Assembly (NCBI RefSeq): GCF_905404315.1
Contig: NC_066281.1
Location: 14,288,001 to 14,352,000 of the forward strand
Length of the DNA stretch: 64,000 bases
DNA from: Leptidea sinapis
Lineage: Eukaryota > Arthropoda > Insecta > Lepidoptera > Pieridae
Direction: 5' to 3'
A program made the translations under genes and the position numbers. The notes under the pieces were generated by a model, which did no database searches, was not told the DNA's origin, and worked only from the letters and a program-made list of their open reading frames with translations. Positions 36,176 to 47,184 of the stretch are shown piece by piece (positions within the stretch are counted from its first letter, which is position 1; every line of letters begins with the position of its first letter).

Positions 36176-36799
36176 GACTAAAAGTTAAAACAACTAATCT
36201 AGTTTAAATCGAAAACAATATAAAATTTGAATCAACAAAAATCTCAAAAATGTTAAAATATTTTTCTAAGTTAAAGACAAAATCGTTGAAATTTTTCTAA
36301 GTCTTTTAACACTATTCTTTTCACTTTAAAATCGGGCATAGGTTCCCCGTCGGATCACTTTTTAACAAATTATTCTAAGTCCTAAACACTTTGAATTTAA
36401 TAAGTCAATAATAACTTCTATCTTGAATTTTCTAAGTTAAATCTTCCTAGTAATTAAAGTTCAAACTTGTACTCACGATTAATCTTCGGTAGTTGTCCCA
36501 CACATACACACACTTAACTTCTGACGTAAGATGACATATGACAAGTGACGTTACTTGTCTTTGGACGGCACGTGGGTTGCTGTGACAGGTGTTGCAGGGG
36601 GTGCTCCCCTCTGCAATTGCTGCTCCTGACGCCTCTCCAGACAGGTGACTAAGGGGGTGCTCCCCTCAGTCTTTAAAAGTTCAGGCCCAAATAGGTGCTC
36701 CCTCGGTACATCGAAGAGTACCGATCACCACAAACAGGCGCTGAACGGACTTGACACTATCAACCGCAAGGCACCAGTTCCGGCACTCAAGAAGGACCA
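36176..36799 (-). other. BEL/Pao element 2 leader
   Basis: Non-coding stretch between the PBS and the Gag start. It contains a repeated phrase GGGGGTGCTCCCCTC (about 36597 and 36653), a small direct repeat with dyad symmetry. No gene is seen. Confidence 0.6.
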
Positions 36800-36990
36800 T
36801 GTACAAATCCCAAAAATATCCCACTACCTAAGGTATTAAAACACTTAATAGGGGCGTACCAATCGTATATTCACCAGTTACATAATAAGTAAGGTCAGAG
36901 TTCTATAATAAACTTAGATAATGCGTCCTTGATGGCTTAGGGCGACATCTATGAACAATATCAAACTGTAATCGATTACAAACCCTAACA
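36800..36990 (-). repeat. BEL/Pao element 2, LTR 2 (inner)
   Basis: 191 bp, the most diverged of the three (changes such as CACTACCTAAGG, CAGTTAC, GTCAGAGTTC, AACCCTAACA). Confidence 0.9.
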
Positions 36991-37007
36991 TCCGGCTCGA
37001 AGGACCA

Positions 37008-37198
37008 TGTACAAATCCCAAAAATATCCCACTAACTAAGGTATTAAAACACTTAATAGGGGCGTACCAATCGTATATTCACCAGATACATAATAAGTAA
37101 GGTCACAGTTCTATAATAAACTTAGATAATGCGTCCTTGATGGCTTAGGGCGACATCTATGAACAATATCAAACTGTAATCAATTACAAACCTTAACA
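37008..37198 (-). repeat. BEL/Pao element 2, LTR 3 (outer right)
   Basis: 191 bp, next to the right GCCTT duplication. Two substitutions relative to LTR 1. Confidence 0.9.
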
Positions 37199-38375
37199 GC
37201 CTTTGATCGTGTATGGCACAAGGCGCTCCTCTCAAAACTTCCATCATTTGGGCTTCCCGAGAGCTTGTGCAAGTGGACCTCCAGCTTCCTCACTGGGCGT
37301 AGCATACAGGTCGTTGTCGACGGATATTGCTCGAACCCGAAACCCGTGAATGCTGGAGTGCCCCAAAGCTGTGTGCTATCTCCTACGCTGTTTCTTCTGC
37401 ATATCAATGATATGTTGACACCTCCAACATACATTGCTATGCGGACGACAGCACTGGTGATGCCGTATACACGGGCCATGCAGGTCTCTCTCGGGAAATC
37501 GTCGACCAGTGCCGGGAGAAATTTGTGTCTTCTATCGAGTCCTCTCTCGAGAAAGTCGCGGAATGGGGTAAATTGAACCTTGTCCAATTCAACCCCCAGA
37601 AGACTCAAGTTTTCGCGTTTACCACTAAAAAACCCCATTTGTCGTATCGCCACTCTTAGAGAACACTTCTCTTAAAGCCGCACCTAGTATCGGAATACTG
37701 GGTCTCGAAATCTCGAGCGATTGCCAATTCCGTGGCCATCTGGAGGGCAAAGCCAAATTGGCTTCAAGAAGCTGGGCGTCAATAGAGCACGGCAATACTT
37801 CAAGCCGGCCCACATTCTAGCGCTCTACAAAGCGCAGGTCCGGCCACACATGGAGTATTGCTGTCATTTCTGGTCTGGCGCACCCCAGTATCTGCTCGAT
37901 CCATTTGACCACGTGCAACGTAGAGCAGTTCGAATTGTCGGGGACTCAGTGCTCTGTGAACGGCTGGATCTCTTGTCGTTGCGTAGAGACGTGGCTTCAT
38001 TGTGTGTCTTCTACCGCATTTATCACGGGGAGTATTCCGAAGAGCTGTTTAACCTGATTCCTGCCGCCGAATTCCACCTTCGCACACACGCCACAAGTTA
38101 GGATTTCATCCCCACCATCTGGATGTGTGGCGGTCCTCCACAGTGCGGTTTTCAAGGAGCTTTCTCCCTCGTACTACAAAGCTATGGAATGAGCTTCCTT
38201 GTGCGGTGTTTCCGGGACAATACGACATGGGTACCTTCAAAAAAAGCGCGTACACCTTCCTTAAAGGCCGGCAACGCTCTTGTGATTCCTCTGGTGTTGC
38301 AAGAGAATGTGGGCGGCGGTGATCACTTAACACCAGGTGACCCGTACGCTCGTATATCCTCCTATGTCATAAAAA
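37199..38375 (+). mobile_element. jockey-like LINE, 3' part (split element)
   Basis: Continues the RT directly from the GCCTT site: AFDRVWHKALLSKLPSFGLP, GRSIQVVVDGY, NAGVPQSCVLSPTLFLLHINDM, and a CYADDS motif in a shifted frame near 37430-37450. Next are LGLEISSDCQFRGHL, the C-terminal HMEYCCHFWSGAPQY, and EYSEELFNLIPAAEFH. The 3' UTR ends GATCACTTAACACCAGGTGA...CCGTACGCTCG and an A-run at 38371-38379. Several frameshifts and stops; inactive. Confidence 0.87.
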
Positions 38376-38380
38376 AAAAT

Positions 38381-38550
38381 GAGACTTAACATCTTTGTCT
38401 CAAGGCTACGAGCGCAGTTGTAGTGCCACTCAGAATTTTTTGGGTTTTTCAAGAATCCTAAGCGGCACTGCATTTTAATGGGCAGGGCGCATCAATTACC
38501 ACCTGCTGAATGTCCTGGTCGTCTCGTCCCTTATTTTCATTAAAAACAAA
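38381..38550 (-). repeat. short interspersed repeat family, copy E
   Basis: Reverse-oriented copy (GAGACTTAACATC, AAGGCTACGAGCGCAGTTGT, GGGCAGGGCGCATCAATTACC, GTCGTCTCGTCCCTTATTTT) directly after the A-run of the LINE. It may be a piece that inserted in the LINE tail. Confidence 0.8.
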
Positions 38551-38555
38551 GTAAA

Positions 38556-39460
38556 ATACTAGTTGACCAAGAGAGGTGGCCTGACTCAACAATAGCCTGT
38601 TTCTTCGACGGATTACTCTTCATAGAGCAGTCGTGGTCACGTCGAACGACGAACGATTCTACGCCAGTTATCCCTGGCTGTTGCTTGTCTGACACATGTG
38701 TTGAGGGGAGTATTGGTTAAGTCTTTGATCTGGTCTGTCCAGCGCATAGGGGAGCGTCCTCTTGACCTACTGCCGTTGACCCTTCCCTGAATAACAAGTC
38801 TCTCTATGGCATGCTCTCCACGTCGCGTGATATGTCCGAAGTATCTTTCTAGGCTCCGTAAAATTGCTAAATCTTTTAAAATGGATTGTGTTATATTTCA
38901 TAATAAACACCCAAATGATATTAAAATATTACCTATTGAAAAATTTAAATGAATCGCAAAAAAATATTTAACATCTAAGGCCTATTATAATGTGAAAGAT
39001 TATTTGAATGATAAGGATAGTTGGAACTAATGTTCTAAATTTTGTTAATGAATATTGTTATACTCATTTGAATTCTATTCTAACTTTTGTACTTCATCCT
39101 GACTTGCACTAAATAACTTATAAAGTTTTACAGTGAATAAAGATATTTTTGACTTTGACTATCTGAGGATACGGGCTCTGACTATAGATGAAAGCCTTTC
39201 TTTCACCTTAAGTTCTGCAAGTTTTGTGTGGCGTTGTGTAGAATAGTCTGTTTATCATGTTATTTAACCTTATCTTTTACCTTTAACTTCACAGTAGGTC
39301 ACTGGAGCTGATCAGCGACATGTCTCAGGTGTTCTTTCATTGCGGATCCTAGTACATGGTCAGCATCGGGCTTCCAGTATCACATATCTTTGTAAAAACG
39401 GGATAGTATTATCAGTTTTCGTTTTGGGTAGGACGGCTGTCAGCTACCGTCGTGCTCCAG
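38556..39460 (-). mobile_element. RTE-like LINE C-terminal fragment, split by an insertion
   Basis: On -, the right part (39165-39460) ends LKVKERLSSIVRARILR and the left part (38556-38841) continues YFGHITRRGEHAIERLVIQG, RSRGRSPMRWTDQIKDLT and ATARDNWRRIVRRST. This is a typical LINE C-terminus. The two halves join exactly in frame when the 38847-39159 insert and one TATCT are removed. Confidence 0.75.
38847..39159 (+). mobile_element. LINE 3' end inserted in another LINE, TSD TATCT
   Basis: 313 bp flanked by TATCT (38842-38846 and 39160-39164). It encodes a LINE C-terminal piece (CVIFHNKHPNDIKILPIEKFK, KKYLTSKAYYNVKDYLNDKDSWN). It ends with an AATAAA signal and TTTTTGACTTTGAC. The family resembles the tail at 22474-22885. 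Confidence 0.8.
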
Positions 39461-39464
39461 CTTC

Positions 39465-40540
39465 ATCACTGACTTACTGTATAAATACCACTGAACAGGC
39501 TGTGCCATATTTTTGACAGCAAATTTTTTGTGCCTATTTGATGCGACACTCGCGAGCGTTCAGAGAACTTTTTTGAAGTAAAATACAAATGGCTGTGAAG
39601 GAACGTACAATAAACAAATGTATTTTTGCATTTTGAATTAAGTTCGTTCGTTTTCCGTGTTATTGCCGACCACGACCACTCTGATAAGAGTGTAACGTCG
39701 AAGAAGAAGAAGAATCGATGTTTGCTGAGGTTGTCATCACTAGTTTTAGTACCGCAGACTCTCGCTATGACCAACAGCGCCAAAATTACGAATATCAAAC
39801 AGGCACAAAAGCACTTTAATAGCCGCCAGTCCAGTGATATATAGGAGAGGTCAGTGAGCTTCATGTACACTCGCTTGTGGCGAAATAATAAGACGTTTTA
39901 TTATGTTATAAAGTCATTTATTTTAACACAATTTGAATGAATATTGATATAAGAACTATGCACATAAAAGACCCGTCATGCTATTGCAGTTGCATTTGTG
40001 TTATTGACGTTACGCAGTGACAGCGAGGTATCCTCAGGCTCTGTGGCCGTTGACCGCACGAGGAACTATTTGAGACTTACGAAATTTGCGTATTGTTCAA
40101 GAAAAAAAGGTAGGTCATAAATATATTATACTTATACAATTACAACAATTACTTTTTTTTTCAATTGTATTTCTCCATTTTAACCGAAATTCGAACAATC
40201 CATCCTCAAATCAAAACCCGTCTTGCATTACGAGTCAGTAGATTTGTGTTTTGCATCCTACTTACAGTAAGTACTTATAAAAATGTGTGAAAATGAAGTC
40301 TTGTTCACTTTAACTCCACAGATGACTCCAGTTTGTGCGAAAATCACAAAGGAAATTCCATTTGCAATTGCGCTTCAGCTCCTCCCCTAGTATAGAAATG
40401 ATAGGTTTTTACATTTCGACCGATTGGAAATTCGGATTCCGCCTTAATGTGGAAGACAAATATTAAGGAGTCATCTATGGGGTTGCTCACTTATGGGGTA
40501 CGCTAATTTGTCTTTCTTTTCCCTAAAAATCTTAGGTAGA
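39465..40540. other. no recognised gene
   Basis: Mixed-composition DNA with chance frames only (for example 39466-39870 on -), none with a domain. No repeat ends recognised. Confidence 0.4.
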
Positions 40541-40544
40541 TTGA

Positions 40545-40782
40545 CGGCCGTTTTCAATAACATATCTCTAGTTATGGATAATATATTGCTATCACCGTTT
40601 AATGACAAGATCTTATCTATCCATAGTTATGTCCACTATAGTTATATTATTAGTTATAGTTCAATGCTATCTGTCAATAGGTTATTGAAATGTAAGTAAA
40701 GCAAATGTAAGCGTAAAAGAGTAGATATTTTGTCTACCTCTAGTAAGTAAACTAAGGATAAATAGGTTATTGAAAACGGCCG
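40545..40782. mobile_element. MITE, 238 bp, 17-bp perfect inverted ends
   Basis: The ends are CGGCCGTTTTCAATAAC (40545-40561) and its exact complement (40766-40782). The interior is AT-rich and has no frame. ATTGA before and TCAAT just after the right end are also inverted. The superfamily is unknown, and no confident target duplication was seen. Confidence 0.75.
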
Positions 40783-42030
40783 ATAGTCAATCTATGTATT
40801 ACTTAATTTAAAAAGTTGGCGATTTCCATGGGTAGCTTTCACAATTATATCTTTTAAAATCCTCAGTCAGAATTTAATATTACCAAGTTGTCACTTGCAT
40901 AACGTAACTTAAAACAATAATATTGCACTAAGTAGGTAAATAATTTCATAATAATTAAACTTAATAAAAAGTTGTAAGTTCACTGTTATCAATAACTTAA
41001 CAAAAATAACGATAACGTAAATATAAAAGTAACACAGCTAGCACACAACATGTCATTTTGTTACAGTATGCCGCGTCGCGATAAGATTTTAGTGAAACAT
41101 TAGATATTCTTTCATACGTTAGAAGGAAGGTACCATAGGAATCTAAATGCGAAGGTTCTAGAAGTGATATAGCCAAATAAAACATGTCGCGTCCGAGTAA
41201 GGTGAGATTTAGTTTCTATTTATAGAAACGCATTAATATTATGGAGTATTTTAGTACGTATATCAAAATGCGGAAACGTAGCCTATCTGCAACCATACCA
41301 ATCAAAATTTAACATTTCGTGAGTCTTTTTTAACTAAATTGTTGTTTTTTTTTTGTTTAATAAAATATACCTATTGCCGTCATTTTGAACACCATACAAT
41401 TGTCCCGCAATATCCGCGGCGTTTCACGAGTATAACATTTCTATTACCTCCTCATTTAGAGTGCTATGACAGGTAGGTAGTAATTATTGTACGTACCTGA
41501 AGAAGGTACGTAAGTCAAAAGGTTCAATCAAGGTTTAAGATTAGGTACATCGTATATAATTTAAGTAACGCATCCGCTTAAAAAAAGTTTATGATATCTA
41601 TAATAAAATGTTGAATAATATTATCACGGAACATAAAACACCTACCTAGGTTCTAAATTAAGTACATTGAGCTTTCTTATTACTACATATATACTGGAAG
41701 TGTCTACTATTGTGAGTTTTAACCAGAGCCTGGTTTTATAAGACGCAAAATATGCTCTCGCGTATCTGATGTTGCATTAAGAAGAAACACTAGCCGCCAT
41801 TATACCATACAAACGTTCTCGACTCAGTTCCCCTTGGTTTTTAACTCTAGATCAAAATTATATTGTAATAATATCCATATCATCATCAAGTGTGTCTGTC
41901 TGTTTCGCTGTGATTGATATTTTTGTTTTTGTAAGTGTTGCAGTAGCTAGGTACTTCAAAAATTGCTCAAATGGGATTAGACATATAGGCCGCAAACAAA
42001 GGCCTAGTATAGGTGCAATTCTGACAATAA
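40783..42030. other. no recognised gene
   Basis: AT-rich, only chance frames. The phrase GTAGGTA/TACCTAC recurs several times from 41470 onward, a local low-complexity trend continuing to 43250. Confidence 0.4.
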
Positions 42031-42666
42031 GGCCCTGCATCCACCAAAGCGGGGAGGAGAGGAGATGTATTTTAATAACCAATCAGATTGCGTACTGTCC
42101 ACATCTCTTCTCTAGCTTCGGTGGAAATGGATCAAGCGGAGAGGAGAGAAGATGTCTCATTTGTATATATAATTTTGTGCCGCGTCGAGCAATGCAAAAC
42201 GGAGATGCGTTTAGCCGGGCGGCCCTTTACCCGCGGTCTTCCCCCGCGCCTCGCACCCCCGAAAGCGTTATTTTTCGAAGTCGTAGACATCACTTGACTG
42301 ATTTCGGTATTTCACAGCTCACATCCATGGATACGATTTGGTTGCACCAGTTTGGTGAACTGCATTAAATCGGAGAGGCGGGGAGACGAGAAGGAGATAA
42401 GCCGTGAAGGTGTCAGGATATTTCCACCAAAGCGATGAGAAGATGTGAGCTGTGCATAACGGAAATGTGAGCTGGGAGAGCTGGAAATCAGTCAAGTTAT
42501 GTCTACGAAAGGTCCGCCTACACGCATCTCCGCTCTGACGAAAATTCTATAGACAAATGAGACATCTCCCTTCCGCTTGATCCATTTTCACCGAAACTAA
42601 GCGGAGAGATGAAGAAAATATGATTGGTTATCAAAATACATCTCCGCTTTGGTGGATACCGGGCTT
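42031..42666. mobile_element. fold-back element with about 290-bp inverted arms
   Basis: The left arm (42031-about 42330) and right arm (about 42380-42666) are inverted copies. Matching phrases are ATCCACCAAAGCGG/CCGCTTTGGTGGAT, AATGGATCAAGCGGA/TCCGCTTGATCCATT, GATGTCTCATTTGT/ACAAATGAGACATC, and GTAGACATCACTTGACTGATTT against AAATCAGTCAAGTTATGTCTAC. The terminal bases are GGCCCT and GGGCTT. There is no transposase frame. TAA-like trinucleotides flank both ends, but the duplication is not certain. Confidence 0.8.
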
Positions 42667-43241
42667 TATAAGCCAGAATTTTAAAACAGCCCGACACAGG
42701 ATATTTCTTTCCCATTTCGTTTTCAAAATATATCCAGATTTATGAATTGTTTCTGTCAAGATTTTTAGTCAGAGCTGCAGTTGTTGTTGTTTTATTATTC
42801 TTAAATCTAAAAAAGCTAATGTTAATAAATTCTTAATAAAAACATTTTGAGAAAATAAATTGATCTCAAATAAAAATAATGCCCGGAATTATTTGTGGTC
42901 TAAGGGAATTTATGCAATTCCCCAGGCTACAATAAAATAATTATATGCTTTGGCTACTTCGATTGACGACTTGACTGATAAAGATAATAGTACCTACTTA
43001 CTACTACATACATTGAAACTTATTTTTAATTACGTATCTACTCAAAATATTTTTATATATTAAGTAGGTACCTTATTGTGAGAGCATTTTTTGCGTCCGT
43101 ATGTTACCCTTAAGACCTAAACACCCCAAAAAGAGAAGGATCTTGTGGTATTGAAATGAGAATTTAACGTTTTAAAGTCGTTATTATGCTGATAGGTACT
43201 TACCTACTACTTACCTACTAAGTACATACCAAGTAGGTATG
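42667..43241. other. no recognised gene
   Basis: AT-rich; contains several TAGGTA/TACCTA phrases just before the pogo-like end. No domain-bearing frame. Confidence 0.4.
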
Positions 43242-44084
43242 TAAGGTGACTGAGGGTAAGATAAAAAACGGGGAAAGATAAAAAAATACAATAACGCCGA
43301 ATATCAAGGAATTTTTTTAATGCTGACAATATCGTCGTGGACACCATTTTGTCTTGCCCCGCCCTGCAGTCTCCATCAGTCGCGTGAAGTGAGAGCGTAC
43401 GTGTGTTTTTTATCATTTTTCCGTACGGACACATTACACGCGTAAAATTGAGTTTTTTAATCTAACTCCGCTTGCTGTATCTCCTTACATAGGTAAGAAC
43501 AAACATTTTGTTTTGATATTCGTAATTAGATTTGAAATCAGCTGTTATTAGTATATTTCACGTAAGTATTTTAAGATTTATGGTGCCTTTCAAACTTCCC
43601 CTGCAAAATTTAACGGGGTAAGATGATAATATAAAACTTTCCATTTTACCCGTTTATGAAACTCCTACAAAAAGTCAGGGGTTCTCAATCTGAAATACAC
43701 GATATCCCTTTCAAAACATCGTATCAAAATTTTTTATCATGGAATCAGTACATAATTCTATACTCTCTTCTGTTAAAACGCTTGTTGGTTTCAAAAAAAG
43801 TCAGGCGTAGTACTCGTATACATAAGTGCAATACTTACACGATGACAAAATGTATAATACACAGCTGATTTTTTAAGCAGATGAAAAAATTCTACGCTGG
43901 GGTGTCTAGAATTGTGTACCTACTGAATCCATGGTTAACGTTTTCATTTTGATGTCTTTAAATTTATGTTGTATTCTAATCATCGTTAAACCACTGTGGT
44001 CATTTATTTAATCAAATTAGGTAATCCTACCGTTATGGTCTTGTTAATTTTCTCTAATAATTTCCTTTGGTAGGGAAATTATTT

Positions 44085-44215
44085 ACGAGAATTTGCCTCG
44101 ATGGTCGTCGCAAGCGCAGCTGCTGTGCATGAGGTTTTGGGTTCGATGCCAGGCTGTATTTTTGATTTTCCAATAGGAATCTCTCTGTAAGAGCCGGGAG
44201 TCTGGATTAATACAC
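44085..44215 (+). repeat. tRNA-derived SINE-like sequence
   Basis: ATTTGCCTCGATGGTCGTCG followed by GCAAGCGCAGCTGC and the B-box-like GGTTTTGGGTTCGATGCCAG resembles lepidopteran tRNA-related SINEs. The following AATAGGAATCTCTC also fits that type. It lies inside the pogo-like transposon, upstream of the transposase. Confidence 0.5.
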
Positions 44216-44569
44216 GGATTGTCTTATATTATTTAGGGCTTACACATAGCTGGCAAAATATGGGTGTTCTATACACCTATAGTTTGTGTGGCGGACAACT
44301 GGTCTAGAAATTTTTTAATACCGTTGATCAACACGATAAGAAGATACACCTCTACTTTACCCTCCGGGGAATACAGGCATGTTATGATGATTACTTGTTT
44401 CTGTATCTGTACTTAGGTAGGGATGCTCCTTTGATATTTAAGTTTTTTATACATAAATATCAAAGAAATCCTTAATTTGCGACCAGAAAATCAACCACGG
44501 TATGGAACACTAAATATGCAATTTCAACTTGCATATAGATAACTTTTTATTTTTTGTTTTAGGATCAAC

Positions 44570-45893
44570 ATGCCTCGTAACTATATAAGGAAATTGTTAC
44601 GGGCAACTTGTTATACTCCTGAGGACTTGGCGATTGCCATACATACAGAGGGTAGAGAATAAAGAATTAACCATGTATGCAGCAGCTAAGTTATATAACC
44701 TTACCTGCCGCTACACTACACAATCGCTTACATAAAAAAAACTGGAATAAAAAGCAGCACTCTAGGGCGTCCACTGGTTTTGCATCTTGAAATAGAAACT
44801 CAATTGGCGAACGGACTTGCAGTATTAGAAAAATGAGGATTGGGGTTATTAAGAAAGGAAGTGTTTTCACTTATAAGAGAATTCGTTCATTTGAATGGGT
44901 TGAATTTGAATCAATATCAACACCATTTAATAGTGGAGTTCCAGGTCCAGATTGGTTTACAAACTTTAGAAAACGACATAGATTATCATTGAAAAAGGCT
45001 CAACCTATTGAGCATGTCAGAAGAAAGAATTCAGATCCGTTCATCGTGGGTGAATATTTTAGCCTATTGCAGGCTACTCTAAAGACATTAGGTCTTGAAC
45101 AAAGGCCATAACTCATCTGGAACTTTGATGAGACTTCCGTTAGTTTGGATCCCTCTAAAACTAAAGTAGTTGGGCGAAAGGAGGCGCCATACTCTCGAAC
45201 AACTCACGGTACAGGCAAAGAACATATATCAGTTCTAACAGCAGTAAGTGCTGGCGGACAGAAACTGACTCCTTTAACCATACGACACACGTTATTTCGA
45301 GTTATCTTACGCAGCTAGTAAAAGGGGATGGATGGAGACGGAAATATTCCATAATTACATGGAAAAAGTATTTATTCCAGGACTCGGCGAAGAAAGGACA
45401 GTTCTGGTAATCCACGACGGTCATAGCACTCGTGTTGGTATAAAAGTGGTTGAGTTGGCACGAAAACATAATGTCACAATATCATACGTCTCATCTTTTA
45501 CAGGCACTGGACGTGGCTGTATTTAAATCTTTTAAATCTAGCTGGGATGCCAAGTTAGTTGAATGGCAGCGACATAACGTTGGTGTGAAGCTATTTAAAA
45601 AAGTATTCTCGAACTTATTTGCAGAAGTATGGAATGATACAAAATCTGAAAGTATTATCAACGGCTTTATAAAAACTTCAATATGTCCTTTTAATTCGGA
45701 TGTAATTTCAGTCGATAAGTATGATCCAAGATCTTACAAGCGCTGTATAGAAAAGCATAAAATGGAAAACGTATTTCAGCCTCCACAACCTGTTCTTCAG
45801 TCAGACGATATCTCTCCCGTATCGTTACTTGGACTTAGCTTTAATGTAATTAATAAATGGATATGTGACGATAATATTTTTAATAATGTTTAA
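44570..45893 (+). pseudogene. pogo/Tigger-like transposase, frameshifted
   Basis: Pieces in three frames. The start MPRNYIRKLLRATCYTPEDLAIAI is a psq-like helix-turn-helix. Next, 44833-45111 has a CENP-B-like segment (VPGPDWFTNFRKRHRLSLKKAQPIEHVRRK). About 45120 has WNFDETSVSLDPSKT with the first catalytic Asp. 45332-45526 has VLVIHDGHSTRVG with the second. 45450-45893 has SHLLQALDVAVFKSFKSSWDAKL with the third, then FNGFIKTSICPFN-like sequence. Frameshifts near 44660, 45110-45330 and 45520 prevent expression. TTTTAG just before the ATG looks like a splice acceptor. Confidence 0.82.
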
Positions 45894-46761
45894 TTGTGTT
45901 CTGTTTCGTGGTTTATTTAATAAAATAAAATACGAGTGCGCTACGTGGTCCTAAATAAAAACGTGTATTTTATTTATCGAACCGACTAAGGCTTGACAGT
46001 CATGAGCATGAATATGAATTTTTTTTTTTATATCTTTTTATAACATGTTGAGAACCCCTGACTGCCAACCGTTTCAACGGGGTAAGATCGATATATTTTT
46101 TTTGATAAATTATTATTTCTGGCATTTAGAATGCGATTTATGAATGTAACTGATTTTCAAGCTATTTATGTTATCAGAGCAGAAAGTTTATTGATCACCT
46201 CATATACATAAAGACCTTCAAAAAGATTTTAGTCACTATTTCAATCTTACCCCTTCGGCATTTCATCTTTCCCCTACCTATTTTTTTTCTTAAGACCAAC
46301 TTTATTGACGTTTTTTTTTCATAAAATATTGTTTCAAAAAGATTTCTGTCATCATTAAATAAACAAGTTGACTATACTTTTTTATCCAAAACATCATTTT
46401 ACACATTATATTGACTTGAATCCCTTTGTTACACAACAGTTTCAAATCAACACTGTTTATCTGATCAAAAATCATTTTCGACTTACCTCCAGTCACCTTA
46501 CCTACATACCAAGTAACGATTGATCTTGAAAACTATGAGTCTATAGGTATTCGTTTAGAATAACTTTCTATAACTTTTTAGTAGCCAGATATAGATGGTT
46601 GACTTACTATAATAGATATTATTTACATTCATATATATAGCTAGTGAGAATTATACTGTTCTTTCGTATTTACCACGACTTACATAATGTAATATTTGAA
46701 TGCTTAAACCCAATATAATTTAGAATTTTGTGTCGTAAACATATCTGCGATATCAATTTTA

Positions 46762-47060
46762 CCAGTGGGCTCCTTTACACGGGAGCTGGCCTCTATGCCT
46801 TATGCGTACCACAACGGCGGGGCCTATTTCTGCCGTGAAGCAGTAATGTGTAAACATTACTGTGTTTCAGTCTGAAGGGCAACTGAGCAAAGGAGATATA
46901 ACATCTTATGTCTCAAGATGACGAGCGCAATTGTGGTGACATTCACAAATTTTTGGGTTTTTCAATAATCCTGAGCGGTGCTGCATTGTTATGGGCAGGG
47001 CGTATCAATTACCAGCAGCTGAACGTTCTGCTCGTCTCGTCCCTTTTAATAAAAAAAATG
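46762..47060 (-). repeat. short interspersed repeat family, copy F (near full length)
   Basis: Reverse-oriented, from CCAGTGGGCTCC to the T/A-rich end. Carries TTCTGCCGTGAAGCAGTAAT, TTACTGTGTTTCAGTCTGAAG, ACGAGCGCAATTGTGG and CAGCTGAACGTTCTGCTCG. It sits about 50 bp beyond the kelch gene's poly(A) signal. Confidence 0.85.
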
Positions 47061-47110
47061 AACATCTCTCTCATTGCCTTATTTGTTGGTCACAATAAAC
47101 ATGTCAATTT

Positions 47111-47116
47111 TTTATT
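47111..47116 (-). terminator. poly(A) signal of the kelch gene
   Basis: AATAAA on - (TTTATT on +), about 70 bp after the stop codon at 47185-47187. Confidence 0.65.
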
Positions 47117-47184
47117 CTACTTGGCACTGTACATTGTGCGCTATGGGCCTATATGACATTTTGTTGTCATGTGGTGGCGTTCCG

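Larger units (their letters stand above)
30612..37198 (-). mobile_element. BEL/Pao LTR retrotransposon 2 with three LTRs
   Basis: Inserted into the LINE with an exact 5-bp target duplication GCCTT (30607-30611 and 37199-37203). LTR copies lie at 30612-30802, 36800-36990 and 37008-37198, each 191 bp, starting TGTACAAATCCC and ending TAACA on +. The main internal region is 30803-36799. The spacer between the last two LTRs is only 17 bp. Its left part resembles the sequence inside the 3' LTR and its right part (GAAGGACCA) equals the primer-binding side, so a second unit lost its interior. The PBS in sense orientation begins TGGTCCTTC, unlike element 1. Confidence 0.93.
43244..46498 (+). mobile_element. 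pogo-like (Tc1/mariner superfamily) DNA transposon, 3.26 kb
   Basis: The ends are inverted repeats (AGGTGACTGAGGGTAAG at 43244; the complement of the right end reads AGGTGACTGGAGGTAAG) flanked by TA on both sides (43242-43243, 46499-46500), as expected for Tc1/mariner. A degenerate DDE transposase lies at 44570-45893. The subterminal phrase GGGGTAAGAT is repeated near both ends. A direct/inverted pair, GTCAGGGGTTCTCAA (about 43675) and TTGAGAACCCCTGAC (about 46050), extends the terminal symmetry. Confidence 0.83.

Noticed and set aside
39466..39870. 134-codon frame on -
   Set aside because: Starts and ends in low-complexity DNA, no domain, no supporting neighbours.
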